In this document: positions 9,005 through 18,462 of the stretch, piece after piece
How the letters are laid out: every line of letters begins with the position of its first letter
How positions within the stretch are numbered: position 1 is the stretch's first letter
Assembly (NCBI RefSeq): GCF_023276405.1
Contig: NZ_JALRMO010000001.1
Coordinates: forward strand, 4,588,001-4,652,000
Reading direction: 5' to 3'
Origin: Paenibacillus hamazuiensis
GTDB lineage: Bacteria > Bacillota > Bacilli > Paenibacillales > NBRC-103111
DNA: 64,000 nucleotides
Notes under the pieces: generated by a model
Seen by the model: only the letters and a program-made list of their open reading frames with translations
Told to the model about the DNA's origin: nothing
Database searches by the model: none
Translations under genes and position numbers: made by a program

Positions 9005-10396
9005 TTAACAAAGCTCCAAGTAACGTGAAAGTAAACTTTTCAGCCCTTTCGCTTCCCAATAGGAAGTAGGAAGGGCATTATTTATGTTTCGAGACATTTC
9101 CCATGCACCTCGTCTGGAATTAGCCATCATAAAACAGGCCCATTCTGGTACGCCAAGTGCTCGAAGTTCGCGAATTCGGGTGCGCACCCGTTTCCACTGC
9201 TTCCAGAGGCACATGCGCAGCCTTCGACGAATCCACTGGCCAAGCTTCTCGCAGTGGCCTTTCGCGGAAGCCAGTCGGAAATAGCCTATCCAGCCAATGA
9301 GGTATTGGTTGAGCTGCTTTATTCGGCTTTCCATCGACGCCGATCGCGTTCGGTTGGTCAGCTCTCTTACCTTCTCTTTGATTCGCGAGAAGGTTTGTGG
9401 GGCTAGGCGAATCGTCGCCTTCCTGTCACTTAGGAAGCTGAATCCTAGGAACTTGCGGTTCCAAGGCCGGTCTACTGCGCTCTTCTCTCGATTCACTTTT
9501 AGTTTCAGCTTTCCTTCTACGAAACGGGTCACCTAATCCATTACACGCTGCCCTGCACGTTTGCTGGCCACGAAGATGTTACAATCATCCGCGTAGGGGA
9601 CGAACCGCAGTCCCCGCTTGGTTAGTTCCTTGTCCAAATCATCCAGTAAGATGTTCGTTAGAAGCGGACTTAATGGGCCTCCTTGCGGTGTGCCCTCTTC
9701 CGTTCTCTCTGGCGCTCCATCCGCCATGACCCCGGCGTTTAGGTAGGCTCAAATCAGCTTCAGGACGCGCTTGTCCGTCACTTTCTTTGCCACCCTCACC
9801 ATGAGCATATCGTGGTTCACTCGATCAAAGAATTTGGCCAAGTCCATGTCTACGATCCATCGAAGGCCGCTTTGGATGAACCTCTGTGCTTGCTTGACCG
9901 CGTCGTGTGCTCGTTTCCCTTGGCGAAAGCCATAGCTGTACCATGAGAAGTGGGCATCGAAGATCGGATTCATCACTTGTAGAAGCGCTTGCTGTAGGAA
10001 TCGGTCCATCACGGTCGGGATGCCGAGCAGCCGTACGCGCCGCCTCCGGGTTTGGGAATTTCCACCCGTTTGACTGGCGAGGGTCTGTACGTTCCCGCGA
10101 GGAGTTCGGCTTTCACCGTTTCCCAATGCGTTTTCAGGTAAGCTTGTAGCTCCGCTACCGTTACACAGTCCACTCCGAGGCTCCTCCGTTTTGCACCACT
10201 CGCTTGTAAGCTTGCCGAAGGTTCTCTCCTTCGAACATTCGCTCCAGCAGGTCGTTTTGGTCTTTGAGAGAGAAGGGGCGATTTGTGCCGACGAAGAACT
10301 CGGCGCTCCGGCATACCCTGACGGCTTCACCGCTTCTCTTTGCCGCGAGCTCTCTTGCGAGATTTTCTGCTGTCTTTGCTCTTCATACGAACGCAT
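9005..10396 (-). pseudogene. ltrA: Group II intron reverse transcriptase/maturase (outer intron), degenerate
   Basis: This is an LtrA-type protein without an endonuclease domain. Fragments in order are the N-terminal region with ERMFEGENLRQAYKRVV, then VTVAELQAYLKTHWETVKAELLAG, LLGIPTVMDRFLQQALLQVMNP, GTPQGGPLSPLL, the catalytic YADD (FVPYADDCNIFV) and a GIIM maturase domain (NQYLIGWIGYFRLA). The frame changes at least twice (near 10175 and near 10040), probably a third time near 10270, and there are in-frame stops near 9745 (TGA in place of an expected Arg codon) and 9535 (TAG). A GGAGAGAGG site precedes the ATG at 10396. The protein cannot be made intact, so the intron could move only with help in trans. 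Confidence 0.85.
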
Positions 10397-10414
10397 CGTT
10401 TTCCTCTCTCCTTT

Positions 10415-12508
10415 CGGTTCGGCCCTTCCGCAAGCTGTTGCAACACCTTGCGTGTAGAGTCGAAGGAGGTTGGCTTGCGCCTTCCTCCGTCCGCTCGTTC
10501 AAACGGATCGTTCAGTTTTCCCGCAATTCGCTTTCCTTCATGTCACCCTCTGGGTGCAGTTCGTAGGTTCAAGTCCGGTATTAACGACAGGAGGTATACT
10601 AACCTGTATTTGGAATAGAGGGTTGATTCCGGTAGCTTCTTCCATCCGGCATTGCGCCAGTATTTATATCGATGGCTCCAGATGCGTCGAATAATCCATC
10701 GTTGGAGGCGGTTAAACAATTTTCTTACATGAGCCTTACGGAAGTAGTTGCCCCATCCCCGTATGACAGGGTTTATGGAGTCGATGATTTGGAAGGTAGT
10801 GAGCGGTATGCGTCTGTGCGTTCGAACTCTAATGATATCCATGAACGATTTGATTGATTTGTCCTTGGGATAGGCATAAATATTTGTTCTGAGTTTCTTC
10901 TTCACCTTTTCCCGCGGTAACGACAGTCCTTTCCCTTGCTTCAGCTTGTAACCCAGAAACTCAAACCCCCATTTAATGTGGGTGATCTTTGTTTTGTCCG
11001 GGTGAAGCGTTAACCCGAGGGACTCCAGTATCGTTTTCGCATCCCTTATTGCCCTTGCGGCTTCCGCCTGCGTTTTGCAGAGAACCACCCAATCGTCGGC
11101 GAAACGCGTCAATCGGTACCCTTTTCCCGTCATTTCATGGCCGAACCGATTCAGGTAGATGTTGCTGAATAGCGGACTAATGACACTGCCTTGCGGTGTA
11201 CGTGGCGTTTCATATTTCTTCCCGCTTTCCATATACCCAGCTTCGAGCATTTGTCTGACCAGTTTCAGGATTCTTCCGTCACTTACTTGCTCCGCAATCA
11301 TGTCAATGAGCGGTTCATGGCGAACCGTCCCAAAGAAATCCCGCAGATCTGCATCGACTATCCATTCGCATCCATCCATAATTTCGAGGTAGATCTTCCG
11401 CATGGCTTGGTGCGTAGAACATCCGGGGCGGTATCCGAAGCTACATTCGCTAAACATGGGTTCGAAGATCGGTTCCAATCGGTTTTTCAGCGCTTGCTGA
11501 CATACCCGGTCTCGTATCGCTGGGATACCAAGTGGACGTTTCTCATTTGGCTTCCCTTTCTTGGGAATGAGAATCCGTCTGACCGGCATCGGTTGGTACT
11601 TTCCTTGTTTCAGTTCTTCATGCAGTCGTTCAAGTTCCACCTTGGCTAACTGCTTGAAACGCCGAGATGGATACCTTGTCGATTCCACCACTGCCTCCAT
11701 TTACTCTGACTGATTCCCACGCCATCTCCAAATTGGTTGGATGATACACCTTGTCGATTAAAGAGTGAGCTTTCCGTCCTGTGCCGTCTGCTTTCATGTG
11801 TTCCGTATCCTCCGCCTGCAAGTTCTGGGTCTTTCGCATAGGGAACTATCCTTCCCTTGCCGCCTACTCGCGGAACTCATTCTAGTTCCGGTCTCCATAA
11901 AGCGAGCCGCCTTCCCCTCTCGAGACATCTTTTGGATGTAAGAGAGCCCGTTACTCGTAGGTAACTGGTCCGGACGTTTCTGTTGTTCGTCCGTTCAACA
12001 GTAGTATGCGGCTCTCCGACTTCTCGCCGCGCGTCAGGTATGCCCTTCGGGATTTCCTTATAGCAACCGTTACTGAATCTGCCGCGCTATCTTTCGAAGT
12101 GATGGGCGCGGCGCGATCACTTCGACTTTGTTTACAACCCGTCCCTTAGGTGCATTCGTTTCAGACGCGACGAGATCTCCGCGGGTCACATCGTCATCTT
12201 CCGTACCATGCCGCCCGCACACACCTTGGTGCGATAGGTGGACTAGTAACGCCTTCGTCTCCATAGTGCAGACTCGACCTTGCCCCCTCTTTGGCCGACC
12301 GGTTCGCGAGTTCGGGTAGCCCCGTTTCACTACGGCCTGGTACTTCTCCTCAAGCCCTTCAGACTCTGCCTCACGGCAGACGCCCTGCCCTCCGGTAAAA
12401 AAAATTACCGGCCCCCGAGGCGTTACCCCCGAGTTTGGATATGAGCCCCCTAGTCCGGGACTCAGCGGGACTTTAACCCACCTGATGATCGTGCTGCCAC
12501 GCACGCAC
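10415..12508 (-). mobile_element. Inner group II intron nested in the outer one (boundaries approximate)
   Basis: On the minus strand, sequence beginning GTGCGTG at 12508 interrupts the outer intron just after its pre-ORF motif. Structured RNA follows (GGTGGGTTAAAGTCCCGC, then a GCCGG/CCGG hairpin around eight T), then a second, different RT frame ending at 10543, then the outer intron's own leader and ORF at 10396. The 3' boundary is somewhere in 10400-10460. A convincing domain V for this inner element was not found by eye. The 700 nt at 11840-12508 hold only this ribozyme-like RNA and no gene. Confidence 0.5.
10543..11839 (-). pseudogene. Group II intron reverse transcriptase/maturase (inner intron), one frameshift
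   Basis: The N-terminal piece (11839 to about 11655) carries DKVYHPTNLEMAWESV and GGIDKVSISAF. The rest continues in another frame from KQLAKVELERLHEEL to the stop at 10543. The junction is a single-base shift near 11650. The remainder looks intact: RPLGIPAIRDRVCQQAL, SFGYRPGCSTHQA, DLRDFFGTV, TPQGSVISPLFSNIYLN, the catalytic FADD (RLTRFADDWVVL) and a GIIM-like C-terminus (NPVIRGWGNYFRKA). No HNH endonuclease domain follows. It belongs to a clearly different lineage from the RT at 9005-10396. Confidence 0.85.
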
Positions 12509-12856
12509 TATGGCCTCTGCTGACTCCTGCGGATTCAGCGCGGCTTCTCAGCCGCGGTTACGAAGTAACTCCGCGTATTCCGCAGGCCTCCCTAGATAAG
12601 AGCGCCATCTGTCTGCCCGCGACCACTCAAGTTTACAATGATAATCTTTGGCGGCTCTGGATTTCGTCTTGGATTGGAGACTCATCCGATTATCCTTGCC
12701 TCAAATTGAGTTCGTGTACCTTGGCCCGTGCATTTGCCTTCGGATTCCGCCTCGCGACGGACACCCTTGCCGTACGGCTATCGGTAGGCGCTCGCCAGCC
12801 CCCGTTCGGGACTTACACCCTAAAGATGACGCCCATGCTGGGCGTACAATTCAAAC

Positions 12857-12888
12857 AAAAAACTCCAGTCCGCAAACTGGAGTTTTTG
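12857..12888 (-). terminator. Terminator of the SLH/SBP gene train; group II intron target
   Basis: On the minus strand AAACTCCAGT pairs with ACTGGAGTTT around TTGCGG, followed by TTTTTT (12862-12857). It lies 12 nt after the stop codon at 12900. The outer group II intron starts just downstream. Confidence 0.85.
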
Positions 12889-12899
12889 TTTTAAATAAC

Positions 12900-14312
12900 C
12901 TATTTGGCAGATGAATCGGAGCTGCCGATGGCCCACATCACGGACGCTTCGAACAGTTTCCACAATTCGTCGGTGCTGTTTTCCTTCATTTGCGGGGCGC
13001 CGGGACCAAACATAACGGTGCGGGCGGCGACCGTTTCGCCAAGCACGTTCTTAGAGCCTTTTTCGTACGCTATGATCGTGCCTAATTCGGCATCATCTTT
13101 GGCAGTGGCAATCACGATCGCATCTTTGCTCGGTTTTCCATACTGAATGTCAGCCGGTTCGTAATAGACCGGCACTTCGCCTTTCAACCCGGCTGCGAGC
13201 GGATGACTGCCGTCCTTGATAGTCATCGAGGTTTGTTTGGAAACATTCGTTTTTTCCGCAACCGTCGAGAAATCGGCGTCGCCGAACGATACCGACTTGT
13301 TATAGATGATAGGTACCGGTAGCGGCTTCAACTTTTTCTTCACATATTTGGAGTTTGTCGACCAGCCGATGACCACCAGATCGTAGTCTTTCACGGCGTC
13401 GTATTCCAGCTTCGTGCTGGCGAGCCGGGTTACCGTGAAGCCCATCGATTGAAGACGGTTCACCATCGCTTTCTCCTCGTCACGAAATTCACTGCTGCCA
13501 TTTTTGATATCGCTCGTTATCACCACTTTTTTCCCGTTAACGGACGGCTTGCCGGACTGCGAAGGCTGCGGCGTCGGAGTATCCGGCTGCGTTCCCGGAG
13601 TTTGCGTCGGCGCCGGGGTTTGCTGTGCCGGGGTTTGCCCGGATTGGCCCTTATCCGCGAAAAGCTTCTTCGCTTCGAAGCCGGCCAGCGCGAGCATTTT
13701 CCGCGTAGCGGACACTTTTCCACCGAATGTGCCGTCGTCCAGCTTCGTCAAGAGGTTCTTTTCCAGCGCCAGGGCGGCATAACCTTTCGCCCAATCGTCC
13801 ACGGTCGCATCGGCAATCGGCGTCGTCTTCTTGGCGGCATCGTCCAGGCCGAGACCGCGGATCAGGAACGCGGCAAGCTCCTGGCGGGATACGGCGCCGG
13901 ACGGATTGTACGTTTTCCCTTCGGCGTCGTAGCCGTTGGTCAGTCCGGCTTTCTTAAGCGCCTCGACATAGGCCAAAGACCAATGGCCGGAAGGAATATC
14001 GGCAAACGACGACTTTGTCACCGTGCTGTCGAACGGCAGCGCGAAAATGATCGTAGCCACTTTGGCGAACTGGGCGCGGTCCATCTGAGCGTCCAAACCG
14101 AACGTATCGTCCGAAACGCCGCTGAACACGCCGCCTTTGATCAGCTCGTCGAATTTGGCCTTAACGTCCTGCGGAAGATCCTTCAAATCTTTAAAATCGT
14201 TCACGGATTTCGCACCGGGAGTATCCGCTCCGGCCGCCGATGCGAAAGCTATCGGAAACAATGTCAACGCAATAAGCAGGAAGCATAAAAAAGGAGTCAT
14301 CACTTTCTTCAT
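12900..14312 (-). CDS. SLH-anchored protein with C-terminal GATase1/ThuA-like domain
   Basis: This protein has 470 residues; its start has AAGGAAGG upstream, as for the SLH gene at 3092. Residues 1-27 are a signal peptide. Residues about 38-225 hold SLH modules (DRAQFAKVATIIFA, FADIPSGHWSLAYVEALKKAGLTNGY, SRQELAAFLIRGLGL). Residues 228-255 are a Pro/Thr/Gln linker. From about 257 to 462 is a Rossmann-like domain shared with four lipoproteins nearby: strand KKVVITSD, LQSMGFTVTRL, YDLVVIGWSTNS, PVPIIYN, HPLAAGL, AIVIATAKDD, IIAYEKGSKN and a final LWKLFEASVMWAIG. I recall similar uncharacterised domains in large secreted bacterial proteins; catalytic residues are not obvious. It is the last gene before the terminator at 12857-12888, and an operator-like site lies 145 nt upstream. 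Confidence 0.85.
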   Translation of the reverse strand: MKKVMTPFLCFLLIALTLFPIAFASAAGADTPGAKSVNDFKDLKDLPQDVKAKFDELIKGGVFSGVSDDTFGLDAQMDRAQFAKVATIIFALPFDSTVTKSSFADIPSGHWSLAYVEALKKAGLTNGYDAEGKTYNPSGAVSRQELAAFLIRGLGLDDAAKKTTPIADATVDDWAKGYAALALEKNLLTKLDDGTFGGKVSATRKMLALAGFEAKKLFADKGQSGQTPAQQTPAPTQTPGTQPDTPTPQPSQSGKPSVNGKKVVITSDIKNGSSEFRDEEKAMVNRLQSMGFTVTRLASTKLEYDAVKDYDLVVIGWSTNSKYVKKKLKPLPVPIIYNKSVSFGDADFSTVAEKTNVSKQTSMTIKDGSHPLAAGLKGEVPVYYEPADIQYGKPSKDAIVIATAKDDAELGTIIAYEKGSKNVLGETVAARTVMFGPGAPQMKENSTDELWKLFEASVMWAIGSSDSSAK

Positions 14313-14454
14313 TCGGGCACACCTTCCTTTGATTCATGATAAGTTGGACAAACCAAGCATTGAATAAAGCGTTTACAGTCCGCCAAGCACCTCCCGGAAT
14401 CAGTTTCGGTACCACGCAAACTCTCCCTATAACTTAATACGAAACCGCCGACCA

Positions 14455-14484
14455 AATGTAGGGGCTTTGTCTCATGTTTATAGG
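14455..14484 (-). promoter_or_regulatory. Direct-repeat operator (site B) upstream of the SLH-ThuA-like gene
   Basis: The minus strand has CCTATAAA (14484-14477) and CCTACATT (14462-14455), 22 bp apart, with the distal box preceded by AA as at the other sites. The site touches the stop codon of the upstream SBP gene. TATTAA or TAAGTT 15-18 nt downstream could serve as a -10. Confidence 0.5.
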
Positions 14485-15792
14485 TTATTTGCTCCTTTCG
14501 GCCATGATCGATTTGGTCGCCATCTCCTCCGTCATGCGCAGAGCCGTCAACGAATCTTTGGACTCTTTGAAAATGAGCGGATCGAACACATACTGCGTCG
14601 GCACGTAATAATAGGTCAATCCGGGCTCCCGCGCCGGTGGGGCTGCGGCATACTTGCCGTAAAAGACCGCCTCGATATTTTTCCCCTTCATCTGCGGCAG
14701 ATTTTGGCCGAACGCCGCTTTGACCGCATCCGTTTGCACCGGTCCGATAATGCCTTCCTTAGACAACTCGATCTGCATTTCGTCGCTCAGCAGGTAGTCG
14801 ATCACCCGGAAAGCCAAATCCTTTTTCGTTGACTGCTTGGTCACATACATCGAATACACGTTCGGTTGATAACGCGTGTCCGGAAGATCGCCGAAAAACG
14901 GAACCGTCGAAATATCGAAGTTCAAGTTTTTGTTGTCCTCGTAAAATTTGGCGATTCTGTCCGAGGCGGCCACCGCCATGGCGATATTCCCCTGCGAAAA
15001 CTTTTCCACCGTGTCGAACTGGTTCGCCGGAATATCATAAAAACGCCTCAGGTTGTCGACCAGCTTTTTCCACCCGTCCGTAGTCATATACGCCTTGTTC
15101 TCGGTCTGATGCAGCGGGCTTAGCGAAAGCTGGTTGTAGTTCATATAGTGGCCGGGGTTTTGCGAATAACCTTTGTAGGTAATTTCCCCCTCCACGCGGG
15201 TCAGCCGTTTGGCCAGCTCGTAAGCTTCGTCGTAGGTCATCCCGTTTTGAGGGTAAGGCACGCCGAACTTATCGAAAATGTCTTTGTTGTAAAACAGCAC
15301 GTAATCCGCCACCTGGAACGGCAGTCCGTAAATCGCCCCGTCCTTGGACAAGTTTTTCATCCTCTCCATCATGGACGGGTTCAGCCTGCCGGTGTCGAAG
15401 TTGTGCTTTTTGATCAATTCGCGCATGTCGTACTGCAGGTCATTGTCGAAAATATACCGCTGCACGTTAAGGAAAGAATCGTCCATGACGATGTCGGGGA
15501 TCGTCCCTGCTGCGATCAGATCCTTATACTGCCTGCCCGGATTGTCCCAATGCACGTGTTTGATTTTGATATCGGGAAATTTCTTCTTGATAAACCGGCC
15601 GATTTGCTTCTCGAAAATATCCTCTTTCACGTAGAAGGCGGGCCACACCGTATAAATGAACAGCTCGTTCTCCGGAGCCCCGGCGGGCGGTTTGGTTTCC
15701 GCCTCCGGGGCGGATGCCGGAGCGTCCGTACAACCCGCCAGCAAGGCAAGGGATGAAGCGATGAGCAAGGAACGCCTCCACCTCGATTCCAC
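14485..15792 (-). CDS. Extracellular solute-binding lipoprotein (family 1), paralogue 1
   Basis: This sugar-type ABC solute-binding protein of about 436 residues has a lipoprotein signal ending in the lipobox LAGC, so it is tethered to the outer face of the membrane. Signatures shared with the other three copies are NELFIYTVWPAFYVKEDIF, HVHWDNPGRQYKDLIAAGTIPDI, VLFYNKDIFDKFGV, AKRLTRVEGEITYKGY, STKKDLAF and ESKDSLTALRMTEE. An ATG at 15801 directly abuts the Shine-Dalgarno sequence; the GTG at 15792, 9 nt from GGAGG, is the better start. No permease lies next to it; the likely partners are the permeases at 23181-25032 and the ATPase at 60658. The ligand is not predictable. Confidence 0.87.
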   Translation of the reverse strand: MESRWRRSLLIASSLALLAGCTDAPASAPEAETKPPAGAPENELFIYTVWPAFYVKEDIFEKQIGRFIKKKFPDIKIKHVHWDNPGRQYKDLIAAGTIPDIVMDDSFLNVQRYIFDNDLQYDMRELIKKHNFDTGRLNPSMMERMKNLSKDGAIYGLPFQVADYVLFYNKDIFDKFGVPYPQNGMTYDEAYELAKRLTRVEGEITYKGYSQNPGHYMNYNQLSLSPLHQTENKAYMTTDGWKKLVDNLRRFYDIPANQFDTVEKFSQGNIAMAVAASDRIAKFYEDNKNLNFDISTVPFFGDLPDTRYQPNVYSMYVTKQSTKKDLAFRVIDYLLSDEMQIELSKEGIIGPVQTDAVKAAFGQNLPQMKGKNIEAVFYGKYAAAPPAREPGLTYYYVPTQYVFDPLIFKESKDSLTALRMTEEMATKSIMAERSK

Positions 15793-15840
15793 GGCCGTCA
15801 TCCTCCTTCGCAGCAGTCACTGCACCTTCTGCAGTGCGGC

Positions 15841-17181
15841 TTACTTCTTTGCAGCTTTGTCGACATCGGCTTTGGCCGCCTTCGCGGTTTGAATCGCCTT
15901 CGTCGTTTGTTCCTCGATCATTCGCAGCGCGGTCGCGGAGTCTTTGGACTCTTTGAAAATAAGCGGATCGAATACGTTTTGCATCGGGACGTCATTCCAA
16001 AGCAGCCCTGCGCTCCGCGCTGCCGGAGGCATTGCGGTGCTGCCGTTAAAGATCGCCTTCGTATTTTTCCCTCTCATTTGCGGCAAATTTTGCCCGAACG
16101 CTTCCTGCACCGCCTTCGTTTCCATCGGCACGATCACGCCTTCCTTCGCCAGCTCGATCTGATGCTCCTCGGAAAGCAGGGCGGCCATGACCTGGAAGGC
16201 CAAATCCTTTTTCGTCGATTGCTTCGTAATATACATCGAATACACGTTCGGCTGGTACCTCGTATTCGGCGCATCGGCGAACGAAGGAACGGAAACGACG
16301 TCGAAGTTCAGGTTTTTGTTTTGCTCGTGGAACGAAACGATGTGATCGACCGTCGCGACCGCCATCGCGATATTGCCCTTGGTGGCGAACGTTTCCACCG
16401 TATCGAATTGGTTCGCCGGAATCTCGTAAAACCTTCTCAGGTTGTCGACGACCTTTTTCCATTCCGGCGTGTTCAAGCTGCCCTTGTCTTCCGTCTGGCT
16501 GAGCGGGGACAGCGAGAGCTGGTTGTAATTCATGTAATGGCCGGGGTTTTGCGAATAGCCCTTGTACGTAATCTCCCCTTCCACGCGGGTCAGCCTTTTG
16601 GCCAGCTCGTATATTTCGTCGTACGTCATGCCGTCCTTCGGATATTCGACGCCGAATTTATCGAAGATATCCTTGTTGTAAAACAGCACGAAATCGTTGT
16701 TGTTATAAGGGAGGCCGTACAGCTTGCCCTCCGGCGTCAAATTTCTCATCTGCGCGACGAGCGCAGGATTCAGCTTGCTTACGTCGAAGTTGTATTTTTT
16801 GATCAGCTCGGAAATATCGTACTGCAGGTCGTTGGCGAAAATATACCTCTGCACGTTCATCCGGGTATTGTCAAAAATGATGTCGGGAATCGTGCCGGCA
16901 GCAATCAAATCCTCATATCTTCTCCCCGGATTGTCCCAATGCACGTGTTTGATCGTAATATCCGGAAACTTCTTTTTCAGGAATTGACCGATGTGCTTGT
17001 CAAATACGTCCTCTTTCACGTAAAAGGAAGGCCAGTTCGTAAAAATAAACAATTCGTTATCCGGCGATTTGGGCTTTTCGACTTTCGTCTCTTTCTCGGA
17101 ACCGGCGGGAATCGCCGTGCATCCGGCCAGCAGAACGATGGTTGTGGCGAGCAGCAGCGAGCTTTTCCAACCTTTGTTCAT
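15841..17181 (-). CDS. Extracellular solute-binding lipoprotein (family 1), paralogue 2
   Basis: This 446-residue protein has lipobox LAGC after a signal peptide beginning MNKGWKSS. GGGGA lies 9 nt before the ATG at 17181, so that start is preferred over the more distal ATG at 17202. It is collinear with paralogue 1 over its whole length (FTNWPSFYVKEDVFDKHIG, IKHVHWDNPGRRYEDLIAAGTIPDI, TRVEGEITYKGYSQNPGHYMNYNQLSLSPL, QSTKKDLAFQVMAALLSEE). It ends in an Ala/Lys-rich helix (TAKAAKADVDKAAKK). The gap to the next gene is 48 nt, within the same transcript. Tandem duplication is the simplest origin. The substitutions that distinguish the copies may tune ligand choice, which is inference. Confidence 0.87.
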   Translation of the reverse strand: MNKGWKSSLLLATTIVLLAGCTAIPAGSEKETKVEKPKSPDNELFIFTNWPSFYVKEDVFDKHIGQFLKKKFPDITIKHVHWDNPGRRYEDLIAAGTIPDIIFDNTRMNVQRYIFANDLQYDISELIKKYNFDVSKLNPALVAQMRNLTPEGKLYGLPYNNNDFVLFYNKDIFDKFGVEYPKDGMTYDEIYELAKRLTRVEGEITYKGYSQNPGHYMNYNQLSLSPLSQTEDKGSLNTPEWKKVVDNLRRFYEIPANQFDTVETFATKGNIAMAVATVDHIVSFHEQNKNLNFDVVSVPSFADAPNTRYQPNVYSMYITKQSTKKDLAFQVMAALLSEEHQIELAKEGVIVPMETKAVQEAFGQNLPQMRGKNTKAIFNGSTAMPPAARSAGLLWNDVPMQNVFDPLIFKESKDSATALRMIEEQTTKAIQTAKAAKADVDKAAKK

Positions 17182-17214
17182 TTCGGTAAATCCCCTTTCC
17201 ATGTCGTTTGCGGT

Positions 17215-18327
17215 CTACCCGTTTTGCAGCGTCCAGACGACGAGATTATCCAGCAGCTTCCAACCTTCATCGGTCGTATTTTCCTGCAAGCCGTTGTTCA
17301 GGAAGAAAAACGAGATGCGCGCCTTCACTGCGTACCCATTGTCCGCTTTCGTCCCTTTGTCGTAGTAATAAATAGCCGCCTTCTCCTTATCGCCGGGGGC
17401 GGTGGCGATCACCTTCGCTTCCTTGCCGGGAATGCCGTAGCTGATGCCGATTTTGGAGTTCGTTTCCTTGTAAATGTCGACGGAACCGGATAATCCGCCC
17501 GCCACCTCGTGGCCGGGATCGACAATATCGATCGATTTGACGTTCATCACGTTCGTATTTTCCTCGACCGAAGACAGCCCCAGGTAAAACATGCCGTGGT
17601 TTTTCACATAAACGGTCGGAATCGCAACATCTTTCATTACCCCGCCTTTGAGCATTTTGGAATTGGTCGTTTGGCTGATGTAAATCAGGTCGTATCCTTT
17701 CGTAGCGTCAGCGGTTAACTCCCTGTCGATCATCATCGTGACCGCGAAGCCGAGCGCCTTCATCCGGGCGGACACCACCACATCGTCCGGAGCGTTTTCC
17801 CTGCCGACGAGCAGCAGCTTTTTCCCTTTCGGGGAAATTTGCTCCTTCGGGGCGGATGCGGGTGCGGGTTTCGCATCGGTCTGAGGGGCCGGCGCAGGTT
17901 TGGCCTCCGGCTGCGGCGACGGTTTGGCCGCCTCGGGCTGCGGAGTAGGCTCCGCCTTCTTTTCAGGCTCAGGCGCCGGTGAAGGTTTCGTGTCGGCCGG
18001 CGGCGCGGACTGCGGTTTGGCCTGCTCGGGGGCGGGAGACGGCTTGCTTTCGCCCGACTGCCCGGCCGCCGCTTTATCGCCCGGCTCCGGCGATGGAGAC
18101 GGAGACGGCTTGCTTTCGGGCTGCGGTGACTGGGCTGCCGCCCCCGCAGATTTCCCCGCGTCGGGAGACGGGGATGCGGCGATCGCAGGCGCCGTCGGCT
18201 TCGGCGATGCCGTCGGCTGCGCTGCCTTCGGCGCCTCGCCCGCTGCCTGGCCGCCCGGAGACGAGGAGCAGGCGGCGATCGAAAACGCCATCAGCACGGT
18301 AAATAGCAACAACAAGTAACGCTTCAT
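17215..18327 (-). CDS. Lipoprotein with long Pro/Ser/Lys linker and GATase1/ThuA-like domain
   Basis: The protein has 370 residues. Start ATG 18327 has GGAGG 9 nt upstream. The signal peptide ends at lipobox IAAC. Residues about 25-170 are a low-complexity linker of P, S, A, E, K and Q (repeats of KPSPAPE and PSPSPEPG type), long enough to reach through the wall. The C-terminal 200 residues are the shared domain (KLLLVGRENAPDD, MKALGFAVTMMIDRELT, YDLIYISQTTNS, IPTVYVK, VAGGLSGSVDIYKE, KVIATAPGD, GWKLLDNLVVWTLQNG). The usual HPLAAG motif is altered to HEVAGG. It sits between SBP paralogues 2 and 3, 33 nt upstream of paralogue 2, which suggests a function linked to ligand capture. Confidence 0.85.
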   Translation of the reverse strand: MKRYLLLLFTVLMAFSIAACSSSPGGQAAGEAPKAAQPTASPKPTAPAIAASPSPDAGKSAGAAAQSPQPESKPSPSPSPEPGDKAAAGQSGESKPSPAPEQAKPQSAPPADTKPSPAPEPEKKAEPTPQPEAAKPSPQPEAKPAPAPQTDAKPAPASAPKEQISPKGKKLLLVGRENAPDDVVVSARMKALGFAVTMMIDRELTADATKGYDLIYISQTTNSKMLKGGVMKDVAIPTVYVKNHGMFYLGLSSVEENTNVMNVKSIDIVDPGHEVAGGLSGSVDIYKETNSKIGISYGIPGKEAKVIATAPGDKEKAAIYYYDKGTKADNGYAVKARISFFFLNNGLQENTTDEGWKLLDNLVVWTLQNG

Positions 18328-18462
18328 GAATTTCTTCCTCCTACGCAAAAAAATAGTCGCTCTTCGGGCAGCGTCTCAAGACTGCCCTCCCGTTCGCCCG
18401 TATGCCGGGCCATGTTTAAGGGCCTCTCCTGTTGAAGAAGCCCTTGCCTTTTGCATGAATCG

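Larger units (their letters stand above)
8890..12848 (-). mobile_element. Outer group II intron (class C-like), itself split by a second intron
   Basis: Read on the minus strand, a group II-like 5' ribozyme part runs from about 12848 to 12509 (with GGGTGTAAGTCCC and, near its end, AGTCAGCAGAGGCCATAGT). The matching ORF starts at 10396, and a domain V-like hairpin (ACCGCCGTATGCGG / GCATGTACGGTGG) lies at 8963-8997. The hairpin carries a CGC triad where most group II introns have AGC; class C introns share this. The 5' end lies within about 15 nt of the T-run of the terminator at 12857-12888, the preferred target of class C introns. Exact ends cannot be fixed by eye. Confidence 0.65.

Noticed and set aside
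10397-10542. Domain V of the inner group II intron
   Set aside because: A hairpin with GGAGG/CCTCC and a GCAA loop is present near 10455-10500, but it lacks the triad and the bulge spacing of domain V, so I did not annotate it.
12070-12504. Minus-strand frame of 144 codons upstream of the inner RT
   Set aside because: It lies inside the ribozyme part of the inner group II intron (structured RNA with paired segments) and has no protein-like features.
18340-18462. Terminator between the Pro-rich lipoprotein and SBP paralogue 3
   Set aside because: AAGGGC/GCCCTT can pair on the minus strand, but no T-run follows, so it is not called.
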